Part shown: positions 49,958-62,500 of the stretch, in pieces
Position numbering within the stretch: the first letter of the stretch is position 1
Layout: each line of letters opens with the position of its first letter
Assembly (NCBI GenBank): GCA_937625935.1
Contig: OW569345.1
Span: 186,001-250,000 of the forward strand
Reading direction: 5' to 3'
DNA length: 64,000 bases
Source of the DNA: Tetramitus jugosus
Taxonomy: Eukaryota > Heterolobosea > Eutetramitea > Acrasida > Vahlkampfiidae
Notes under the pieces: model-generated
Database searches by the model: none
What the model was told of the DNA's origin: nothing
Seen by the model: only the letters and a program-made list of their open reading frames with translations
Made by a program: the position numbers and the translations under genes

Positions 49958-50544
49958 ATTTTTGTGAAAACACGAAATGTGTCTATATATACAACATGCA
50001 CACACATTTAATATATTATGCTCTCTCATCTCTCTCTATCTCTCCAATGTCATATACAGAGTCTGTGTGTGTGTGGTGAATATGCAAGTGGTGGCATTTG
50101 TATGTGTGTGTATGTCTGTATATGAGAGTATCCTCTTCTACACTGGAGGAGAACTGTCTAATCAGCCAATGCCATGAGGGGAATCATCTTGTTGTATAAT
50201 TTGTTGTATCAATCACGTGTTTGATATTCAACAAAAGTAAATTGAACCGTAACCTAAATCTTTTTTTGTTGTTCTGTAGACGACATACAACCGCTTTCGG
50301 AGAACAAACTTTTGCCTCTACTTTGTATTTTTAGTTTTGGTGTTTTGTTCAAACAATCACGGGCATCAAAACCACCATCTGTTGCATTGCATCCGAAAGA
50401 AAAAGTCTTGTACAATATTTCACGTGGATAGTCATCAGTTGATAGAAGAATACTCTTAGACACACCACCAAAACTATCACTTTATTTATTTGTAACATAA
50501 TATATACACCCTGATTTGTAAATAATAATAAGATCTTATTGATA
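49958..50544. other. Intergenic region with TG/TA-rich simple sequence
   Basis: 587 bp before the RNF213 gene. 49980-50125 is rich in TATATA, TCTCTC and GTGTGT runs. The rest shows no gene. AATAATAATAAGATC just precedes the RNF213 start. Confidence 0.5.
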
Positions 50545-53500
50545 ATGAAACGTTCACCTGTTCAAAACAAGAACCCTGTGCACATTAATTCAACCGTTGA
50601 TGAGATTGATACGGACGATGAAAGTGAAACGAGTAATGGTGATGTGATGCGAACAAACAACCATGTTGATTTTGGTGCCGCCATGAATCATGATTTCGAC
50701 GAAAGTTCTTCTCTGTTGATCGACACGGACGATGATGAAGAAGACGAGTTTGATCACGAGTACGAAGTGGACTATGAAGACGAGTTTGAAGACACAGAGT
50801 TTTTTGATAGGAAGGGCTATGTGTTTGATCATTTGCATCTGCAGCAGCAGCAGCATCAACACCAGATTGATGACATCTACTTTCACAATAGATTTCTCAA
50901 ACCAACAAAAAACAGGAGCAATAGTAGTCGTCATTCACCACATGATGACTTGTTCATGTACGATGAAAAATTTCTGAGTGATTCATCAGAGTGCGAGGAT
51001 CAAAACAATGAAGATGATATAGAGCGCTACCGTACTACTACAAGAACTGCAAATCAGCAGTTGAATAGTGGTAGTGTTAGTAATGGTGGTCGTATGGGTA
51101 GTGGTGCCTCTAGCAACAAAACTGCGGGCATGTCCAATTCGATGAACACATTGATTCAAAGTGCAATCTTTATGGAGGAAACATCAGATTTTACTGACAT
51201 GTTCACTCCTCATTCCAACATGTCTGCAATGACCGGTGCTTCTTCCATCATGGCAAACAACAACAATGATAATAATAATGAGTGGCCATCTTCATCACTG
51301 TACAATGGAATGACTGACTCACTGACTACGTCTTCATCAATCACAACGGTGACGACTACATCTTCCAATGGAGGTTCACACAATGCATCGTCCTCTTCAT
51401 CGACCATGGTCAAGAAGAAGAAACGATCAAAGTTTGTATTTAATGTCATTATTCCATGTGTGATTTGGAAAAGTCTGGATCAAGTATCATACCATCACTC
51501 GATGCATACACATTCGCCTTCTCCATCATCACCACAAACAGATCGCTATTTGTTTGCAGTGTACGTTAACATTTATGATTATTGCTCTAATCCTTCCACA
51601 GTCTCGACAACGTATGATAGTGGAGCACACCAGGACACTGGATCATCATACGTTTGGCACCGAAAGAAGAGAATACAAATGAGAAGACCAGATCCAAAAG
51701 GTTTTCCTGATATATGGCGATGTGAAGCAAAGTTACCATTTCGAAGTGAGTTCCAATACAGTTACTCGATCAAGAGCAGCCCTCACGATCATGCAGAGCT
51801 TGGCGAGAGTCACAACAGCCAGTTTTCTGTTATGAGCCTTACGAGCACAATGATTGATGTATCCTCATTTAGGTCAGACTTTGTTGTTGAGGAGAGAAGG
51901 AAAAGATCTTGTGCGCCAGAAAAATATGACATATTCGTAGTCGATCGAGACACAAAGAAACGCTTGAGGCTGAGCTCTTCTAACCCTCTTCGTCTGTTAC
52001 ACTTATCGAATCAACCATTGGAGCCTCTCAGATTATATTTGGAGTTTTTACTGAAGGAGTGGTCCAAGCAAAATGATTCGTCGATATTTAGCAATTGTAG
52101 TATCTCTGACTTTCTCACATCAAATTTTTACTTGGTGTGGGGCCGCAGATGGACAAAAGACTTGTCAAAGTATGAATTGGATGATGTTGCAGCATTTCCA
52201 ATTGTGAAGGAGGCCATTGTATCATTTGCTCGTTCTGTTCGTCTATCCTTTTTGGATTCAGTTGTTATTTGCTGCATTATTGGTCAATTACCACGCAAGC
52301 AACAGAGTTTATCAAAAGATATGACCTATTCAATAATCAGAGGTTTAGCATCCAAAGAAGGACACCAGTATTCAGCAAGTAACAAGTTGGAGGATCAACT
52401 GGCTGATGTGCGCCATATGAGTTGGTTTCAAACCGGTTTAAGTTTTTTATTCGAGGGCACAAAAGAGTTGGTAGATGCATTCATTTTACTGGGATGTGCA
52501 CCCTATGTTTCCGACACTCGAGTCGCCATATCCGCGCATCTATTGGAGCAATACGAAGAAGCTGAGCTCGAGAGAGCTTTTAACGAGGCTGTACAGTGGT
52601 TGAGAGAATTTGGTGGTTTGGCTATGGAGTGTCGTGGGTTATGGTCGTATTGTCTGGTACTGTCCGAGCTTATATTGCACGCTCCAACATATCTTGTGTT
52701 AAAAACTTTCTTGTGTAGTGAGTTGGATCAAGATCAAACTCTTCAAATCACCGAAATTGCCTGCTCTGCCTTTATGAATAAGTTAAAAATGTCGAGAAGA
52801 GAGAAAACCAATGAAGAAATACGTTACATTGCCGATATTGTGCAATATCATGCCGCATTTCAGAATCAAAATGTAGTGATCGAACTTCTTCGTTCAGGCT
52901 CTTTGGCTAATGTTGACCCCATGAAAATTGTTGAGATTATAGGATATTGTGACACATCCGCTAAGGACCAGTCTTACAGACAAGATCATGCCTTTAACAT
53001 CATTCACAATTGGTGCCTGGAGGTTTTCAAGAGGCGCAACATTCTGTTTAAAAGTTTTAGAGATTTCGCGAATTTCATAGGTCGAATGATTGAGTCTAAA
53101 TTCTTCAAGGGGCACGAGATGGTTTTATTGGATGACGCAATTCTAAGTTTTATCGACAAGGAAGATAGGGATTTAATCACTTCTATTGCTGGAGTGTTTA
53201 GAGATACTGATGGACACTTGCGTTCGTTTCTTTTGGACATGGCAAGGAGAGTGATCAGGCGTGGCATGAAAGATACATCAGGTCTCGAGCAGTTACTGAA
53301 GGCAGTTAACAGCATGGGTGATGCGTATCTGAAAGACAAACTCTTGGATCAGATAGTGAAAGAAAGCAACATCGATATCAGCTACGAGTCATTATTGACG
53401 GATCGAAAATGGTATTTGTTTTTGCGAGATATCAAGATGACTAGTTTGATAACTGACGAGTTAAAGCAAATGTTTGAACTAGCTCATGACAGGTGTCGGG

Positions 53501-56500
53501 AATTGGTAGCTCTTGTTTCCTCTGGACGTATCCAGTTGAAGATTGTAAAATTATTAATATCTGATCCGACTAGTACATTTGAGTTATTAAGAGAATCCGG
53601 AATGACTGAAGATAAGCTTAGTCGGTTAAAGAGTGATGTTGACCGATTTTATCATCGTTTGAACACTGTCCAGAGTTACTTGATGATGTTTGAGAATGAT
53701 AGGATAGCACTTGTTAATAGAATTATTGATGTACGAAAAAATATGTTAGATTCAACGCTATCAGATCTGATGAACTTTGTAGACACAAGAGTAGAGATCA
53801 CAGATGAAGATTTAGATTGGTTCTACGAGCTTCGAAGATCGGAGCTATTTCTCAATTTGTGGAATGAAGTGCGAACTTCCATTAAATTTACCACGGACTC
53901 CAAGATGATGGAGAATATTCGATGGAAGTGGAGTAACACGTTTCATCTGCTAGATCAGAGCCAAATTGCCTATTCTGATCTTGAGAGGATAGTTCTGATG
54001 TTAACGAGTGAGAAATTTGAACAAGAGCTGCTCTTGCTCAAAAAAACCAATACTGAGGGCAATCAAGGGAGTGATGAGGATCTCGAATGGTGCGCAGAGA
54101 AATCCCATCTTTTATCCGCTTTCAAGCAGTTGTATCTTTATAACAGTTATTCTCCTGTGGTGAAACTCATTATTAGTCACACGATGTATAATTTTGTTTT
54201 GGATGTATCTCAGAGCGAAGAGTACAAGCGATTAGGGGAAACAATTGAGTTCAACGGGAGGAATAGCAAATTAAGCCAGCAATTCATTTCTGACAAACTT
54301 GAGTCCATAGCATCATCTTTCAGTGTAGGTATTGACCAACTCAAGTTTTTGGTGTTGTTATGTCAAGACACTGGTTTGTTGGATTGGCTGATCAGTTATC
54401 GAAGTGATAATGAGTTCATTGGTTTAATTAATGTTTGTCGCTCATTTACTGATTCGGCAAGGCATTTAGAAACCTTGTCGTCTCTTGAGATCATTAGAAG
54501 TGTTTTGCTGCCCATCATCAGCCCACGTACTCCTTTTGCCACAATGAGCGAGTTTCAGAAGGTTTTACGAGAGTTGGCAGTCGATGACAACATTGTCACG
54601 CACATGAAAAATCTTCAGAGAAACTTCTTAAAATTGAAAAAGGTGTTTGAGGAGAGAACACGTAGTCCAGGTATCCAGGCGTTGTATGATGTGGAAGAAA
54701 TCGTACAAAGAGGACAGTACATTTTTAAATGTACTCATTATGATCATATCGTTACTTGCAGAGTTGAAGGGTGTGACGAATTGAAAACGATCGACACGCT
54801 CATTGCTCTCAGGAACAATCTAATGTTGACCGAGGTTCCTCGAGAATTCAAGGATCAGGACATTGGGAAGAAAATCTCTAATTTTGCTCAACAAATTATT
54901 GACTTGTGTTCGATAAGGGATGTACTATACGCATTGATGAACATGGGGCACTTTTCATATCAGAGTTCCTTTATCCAACAAGTTCCTTCTTCAGTTGGAT
55001 CTACGCAGTTGAATGTGATGCTCAACCAGTTCAAGGAGGATAGAAAAAATTGGGAGCATATGGCTCAAGAATTCAGGGAATCATCTTACTTTTCGAATAT
55101 GTTCCGAATGCAACATCTATTACGCTTAGTCTCTCTACTAGATGATCAACATCAAGATAATACGTATGAAAATCCATGTTTGGATCAACTCTATTCTGTA
55201 TTACAGTTCCCAGATATTTCCCTAAAGAAAGATCGCATTGTTGAGGTAGCAAGATTATGGGTGCCGACTAGGGATTTGTTGCCACAAAACATTCTTGCCA
55301 ATTTGGCAAGTTTTCTGAAAGATTTATATTCTTCTGTCGCGTTTGCCTATCGAAATATTCCTGTTGATGATAAGACTATTGATTGCTCCTCCAATAATCT
55401 TATCTTATTTCAAAGATTGAATCAAAATCATTTCTGTATCGCTCGGTCTACTGGTATTGCAGAACTGTTTGATTTTGTTGTGTCCTTGTATAGCCACTTT
55501 AGCAGGAGACCAGCCCCTGAAGAGCTTCTCTTCTGTCATGACGCCACTGACTTTGAAGATATATTGATAATTATCAATCGGTGGTTCCGAGCGGAGCTCA
55601 ATAATCGACAGGATACAACATACACGATTATTAACATTCATGCAGCTCCATACTCAGTCCAACGTCGAGCTGCCTCATACTTGAAGAAATTATTGCGTTT
55701 ACTCGAGGGAGAAACTGATACTTCATGCTCAAGGTTAATCATTGCAGAATACGTTCCTTCATATATGATGACAGTGCTCTCTCAATATGTTATTAATGTG
55801 CATCCTTTAAGCTTGCAAACAATTCGAAGAATTTACCAAACGATACCAGCTCATGCGACTGGCGGTCTGGGTTGTTACTCGTCATCTCATCCTGGTGCAG
55901 GAAAAACTCAAACCATATTGCGCAACATCTATACGAGCTCTAAATCGACCAAGTATGTCCGAGTCAGCTTAACTGGGCAGTCGAGTTCGGATTCATTAAT
56001 CTCTCAGATACCAACTGATGATACTGGATCTGCGCGGTCGTATCACTTGAGTATTAATGCTTCATGTATTGCTTGCTTAGCAAGTGATGTCATTAATACT
56101 TTGCTTTTTAAATTTCTATATATTGGGTGTTTGAGAAGTCGCCGAACTGGAGATTTGTTTTATCTAAAATTCGAGGATGGCGTCAATGTTGAAATGCCTA
56201 GCAGTGCTCATCATTTAATTGAAGAAAAATTGTTCATATGTCAGCGGTTGCCAAAGTACCAAATACAAGCCCGAAAAGTGGATTTTACCGATGAATACTA
56301 TACCCTAATTCCGAGCAAGGTGAGAGGGTTATTCAGTATTAAACGAGCGGAGAACTTCAAGATTCAGTACGTATGCAAACGATTACATGCGTTCGACACG
56401 CGAACCTTACGTTTTAATGACTACGACGAGAGTAGTGATTTACCAATTGATCATTGCTATGAGTTGTTAAGTCGTTATGCTTCAAGAAACCATGAAACAA

Positions 56501-59500
56501 CATTCTCTATCATGCATAACTTTGTCACATTTGCGTATGGACAGCTGAAAACAGCAATGAAGTTTACTGCACTGAAACAGACTGAAATATACTATCACGT
56601 GATTGAAAGTATTGTTCGGATGACTCGTGCATTTTGTTCTCACTCGATTCGATCGATTGAACAGAAAGGTCCTCCAATTGATTTTTTCCAGTATTATTGC
56701 AGTCGTTTCAACGATATGAAAACCTTGAGTGATTGCGCAAAGTCTCTCTGTGTCTTTTTACAAGATTCATCGGGTGAGATAACGGGATTAAATCTAACAG
56801 TGGGAAAGAAGATGGAGACGATGGACTCGCACAACATCTCCCAACAATATGGATTTGATTTGGAGAAACAGTTCACAACTTGGGAGAACGAAGAAAACAA
56901 TTTTAAAGTGTTCGAATTCTTGAGGAGTGTCGCAGGAGTTTTCACACCTGCTCCCCTTCCAACTAATTATTTTATTTCCAGTGAGAACATCAAGAAAGCT
57001 TTGATTATTATACTGCGCTTGCAATACAACTTGCCTGTCTTAGTGATCGGCGAGACGGGCATCGGAAAAACTGAGCTATTCAAGTATGTGGCCTCTGTGC
57101 TCAACTTGAAAATGCACAGGTTCAATATTCATTCGGGAACGAAGCGCGACGACATTATTGAATGGCTAGAGTTATTCATTAGCAACAACAGTGCTCGTAA
57201 CAATGCAGATCAAACGCTTCTCTACTTTGATCAAATTAATTTGTGCAATTCGATGGATATATTCAAGGATATTCTTTGTGACAGAGCATTGAGAGGATAT
57301 CCATTACCAGATAATTTGAAAATCGTTGCAACATGTAGTCCTTATCGGTTGAAAGATATCAACAATGTCTCGAGTGGATTACAACAGGTACCATCTCGAA
57401 TGTGTACAACTCAGGACTGCATGCTTAAAAAATTGGTTTATAGAGTGTACACAATGCCCGAGTCACTTATGCTTCATGTGATGCAATTTGGCGCAACAAA
57501 GCAACAAACTGTTGAGAAATATATTCGAGCTATCATGGTATCGGAGCTTGATTCAAAGTTGATGGAAGATATGAACTGTGACTTGAGGGATCAGTTCGTT
57601 GAAATGATGTATCATTCTCAAGAGTTTGTTCGACAACTCTTGGAAGAGAGTGCAGTAAGTTTACGAGATGTGAAACGTTGTGTTCGATTGTTCAATTGGT
57701 TTGTCAATCATTTGCGTAAGCGAGATTTTAGTTTGAGAGATCTACCAACATCAGAAACAACAATTCGGGACAGTATTATCTTGGCACTTGGACATTGCTA
57801 TTATTATCGTTTGAATTTGAACCACAGAAAACAGTATTGTGAAGACAAACCATTAATGAGACATTTTCCAAAGTTCATCGAGGTACTAGTCAGAGAGCAA
57901 GAGGAGTTTACAAAGTATCTGATATTACCAGAGTGTGTGGCAATGAATGATGCCCTTCGTGAGAACATTAGTGTTATTATTGTGTCTATACTCAATAAGG
58001 TACCAATATTCATTGTAGGAAATCCAGGCAGTTCCAAATCTTTGGCAATGGAGATCATCTCATCCAACTTTCATGGGAAGGCTGCCACTAGTGCCTTCTT
58101 ACAATCATTCCCAGCTCTTGAAGTCTTTAATTTTCAGTGCTCTCAATCGAGCAAAGAACAACAACTTGAAGAGGCATTTGAAGCAGCTTGCAAGCACCAA
58201 AGAAATGTTTCCTCTGATACTGTTGTTGTTTTGTTGTTGAATGAGGTTGGATTACTTGAACATAGTCCTTTTAATCCGTTACAAGTTGTGAACAAGGAAT
58301 TGGAAGAGCCTCAAATATCCGTTGTCGGTCTATCTAATTGGAGCCTTGATCCAAGCACGAACAGCAAGGTCATATGCATTTCTAGACCAGAACCAACAAT
58401 TAGTGATTTGAAAAACACTCTCTCTGCTATAGTTAGCTCAATTCAACTTGGGTCAAGTCTTTATTTCCTTGCAAAAGCCTATCATGAAGTTTACAGATGC
58501 CAAACAAGGAAGGATTTCTTTGGTTTGAGAGACTTTTATTCAATGGTCAAATTCATGATCCGAAATATGCATAATTCATTGTCCGTGGACCTCTTGGTCA
58601 AAGCTGTGTATAGAAATTTTGGAGGAAGACCTGAGGAGATGAGAAAGATCCTCTCTATATTCTGCGATTGCATGGGACTCGATGTTAGTACAGTCAAGGC
58701 ACTGCCGACAACCCTCGATATGATCAAAGAAAATTTAGCAGATAGTAGAGCTCGTCATCTCATGCTCCTCACAAGAAACAATGCAGCGTTGTCAATTTTG
58801 TTCGATCAGGGAATTCTGGCTCATGATCAGACCGAAGTCATATTTGGTACGGATTTTATTAAGGACAGCGATATCGAAATGCACGTGTGCACTGCCATTC
58901 AGTCTATTAGATATTGTATGGCAAAGGGAAGAACCGTAGTCCTTGTGAACTGTGAGGATTTATATGAAAGCTTGTACGATTTATTTAATATGCAGTATTT
59001 GAGTTATGATGGCAACAGATACGCATCATTAGTGATTGGCACACATAGTAAACAGTGCGTTGTACATGAAAAGTTTAGAGTGATCATCATCGCAGAGCAA
59101 GATCATGCATATCGCGAGCTCCCCTCTCCTCTCCTTAACAGGTTCGAAAAGCAAGTACTTCTCCGTCAGGCTATATTTGAGGATCGACATTTCCATCTTT
59201 TGAACAAGATTGAAAGTTGGTGCACCAGTGTATGTCCTTCTGAAGATTTGAGTTCAACATTTATTGGATTCCACTCGGATATGTTGAGTTCCTTAGTGCT
59301 CTCTATTTGTCACAGGGGCTCCATTGATGAACAATCATTTATGAACAAGGCAAAATCTGAGCTTTTGTGGATAGGTACCATTGATGGAATTCTACGAGCT
59401 GAACGAAAAAAGGAGGAGGGAACCTATCTGAAGACATATTTTGATGAGCAAGTTCATACTAGTCTCAGATCCTTCATATCTTATGTACTTTCGGAAAAGG

Positions 59501-62500
59501 GAGCGCTCGAGGGATGGATCCTTCCGGGACATGGCGCTTTCCAGATTTGCTTGACGACATTCTCCTCTTCTTCACTAGACGTCAAAGATATTTTGTCATC
59601 ATCTACTATTCCATACCTTTCCTTGATCCACCTTCATGAATTTGAATCAGAAGTAGATGTTGCCACTGCAGTAGAAGCTTATTTCCAAAGAAAGGATGTC
59701 TCGCTACTTATTGTACAATGTGATATGAATTTGAATTCATTGAAGAGAGTCCAGTACCTGAAGTATATTTGTGAGAAGAATCGAGCATTGTCTGATTCTA
59801 ATTTAGTCAAGCACATTCTACTAATTACTCATATTCGACCTTGTAACCAAGACATGAGGTTTAGTATCGACTTCGATGCTTCATGGCGCTATGTCTTTAT
59901 AGATGAATTGAGAGAGATACAACCACCGATTGATTCTATAATTCGGAGTTCCTTGTCAGATCATTGTGACAACGTGAATTTGAGACACACGGTGAAGTTG
60001 AATTTTAGAACGTCCATATCTCTGCTCAGATATCGTGATCAAGAAAAGATCGATCATGTGACTCGAAGAATCAAACATGTATCTGAACTTCTCAACAATG
60101 ATGAGTTTTGGAATGCTGTGCAACCCAGATTACGTAGTATTTTGTTGCGTTGTTTCTCTACAGAACGAAAGAACATGTGGAGTCATCATGTAGCACAGTA
60201 TGCACAGAAGTACTTTTTACTCGCAGAGAATTTTTATTCAGCATTATCATTCTGTGTCACTAGAATGATTATCAAGGCATTTGCTCTCTTGCTAGCTGAT
60301 ATAGATAGGAACAATAATCTGATTTTGTTTGGCGAAAACGCATTAGATGCTGACATGTCACGTTTGTGGCTCCATCTATTCGAAAACTTGAAGGTGCCTG
60401 ACTCTTCGGTTGCATTTGGTAATAGAGACCGTTTAGAGATGCAAATTGTTGATGTACCAAGTCACGGAATTTCTCCATCCTTCTCGGTATCATTTCCCTT
60501 CAGCTATGTTGTTTGCCGCATCATGAACAAACTTCGAACCGTTTTTGACTGTTCGACCTCAAAATCAGGCAGGAGTAATGCCTTCATCCAGCATGTTTTA
60601 GCTCTCAACCTATTTAACAATATTCCAGGCAGGTACGTGTATCTATATATGCGCGACTATATTCAGATGTATGGAACTTTTCATTCGCAATTGGAGCTAG
60701 AAACTCAAATTATTCTTAAAATGTTGGAAATTGCGGGTACTACTTCTGTTGCGGAAGCCCAGAAATTGTATTGGGAGCAAGAGCGAAGATTACAATCCTA
60801 TTTCAAAATATTTGAGGCATTCCCAAAAGTTGTCGACAGATTTTTACCCATTTTGCAGCTCAAAAACTATGGAGATGTGGGTGAAGATGCTTGTATTGAA
60901 AATGTTGATGTTTTGTTGTTTAAGGTTGTGTACAATGAGATAGATCCTTTGAGACATACCCACTCAGAGAATCAAAAAGTAGAATGGCTTCAATATCTTT
61001 CCGATATTATTGCGCCAGTCGAGGATCTATTGTCTCAACTACCCGAAGATATTAATGGTGTGAGCAAGATGATTAAGGAAACATGGTCCAAATTATTACT
61101 CTTTAGGGATGCTATGATCCAAATAGTGATACCCTTGGGAATCATTCCTGAGATATCAATCCAACTCTGGAGGAACATAAGACCCAATGATTGCAAATTA
61201 GGATCATCCACTGCACTGTACACTACCCTACACTTCCTAACTTTAGTGTACAAAGTATCTCGCAATCCAAGTGTTGCAAATCACTTCTTTGAAACATTTA
61301 TTCGCGAATATTTTGTCCCATCCATCATCACAGAGGAAATGTCTCAAGCAGATTTTGACTTGCTCTTGAAAATTGTAACAAATAGAATCGAAGAAGATCA
61401 ACTGAAGATTATTGTGCAGGATGACTTAAGGTGTGCCGTGTTAGGAAAACTACTCAATAGTGACTATAAGCGACAAACTTTAGCTTATGTGAAAAAAGTG
61501 TGTGTGAATGAAATGATTCAGAGCTTACCAGTTGCTTCCAACCATAACGATATGGTAACATGCATATTCCTAACAGTTAATGACACTGCAATATTGCACA
61601 AGTTAGTGACTGATCGTGACATTTCATCTCTCACGAGTCAACTTACTCGAATCACTCCATCTATCTTGGATGTCTCACAGTGGAATTCAGACACGATTCT
61701 CAAGAACCTCCAAGTAATTTCCTTAATTCGAGTAATTATAGCTGTGTTTGTTGATTGGTTAGTAGTCAGTGTGGATGATTCCACTCCACTACGTGACATG
61801 AGTCAATTCTCATCTGCCATTACAAAGTTGCTCGAGACAAACTCGCTTTCATTTTTGAAAGATGTAGCCCTGAGACTTGTGGCTCAGAGAAAAGGCTTAC
61901 CTTTCTTGCAACAGAAATTTGCCCGATCAGAGACGGTTCAAAAACTATTGCCCTGGCTTGGTCAGCATTTGATCGATCTGAATTTAGTTGAGACCTCTGT
62001 GCACAAGGTACTATTCTTTAAACTTGGTGGATTTGCTTCCATTTCAAAGTCATTCGCTCGGCTGTTGAGAATGCCATTTAACGTCAACTCTCGCAATATG
62101 TTCGAGCAAGTGTTTGACACTGGACTCAGACACAATGTCAACGCCTTTAAAAAGTTGTCATTCCTTGCGCTGTTTGATCAGGCATTTATGAGTAAGATGA
62201 CACCCAGTTCGGAACCAAATATTCAAAATCGAATACAACTGTTCACAACATTTGTCATCGGAAATGTGTACAGCCACAAGGAAAAGGAGGTTCTAACATC
62301 ATTTTTTGATGGCAAAGTTGAGGAGGGGGTCGAATTCTTCTCGTTCAACAAGCCGAGATCATCGGACGATGTTGGCCTACTGTATGTCATTGGTCATATT
62401 ATCAGTATAGCAATTAACAATAAGGAGATCGATAATGGAATTTGGAGCATTCTGTTTAGCGAGCATGAGGACATCATCTCTAATTTATTCCTGCCCACAA

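Noticed and set aside
58536-61265. Minus-strand frames of 60-76 codons within the RNF213 gene
   Set aside because: All lie opposite a continuous 13.4-kb conserved coding frame and show no domain.
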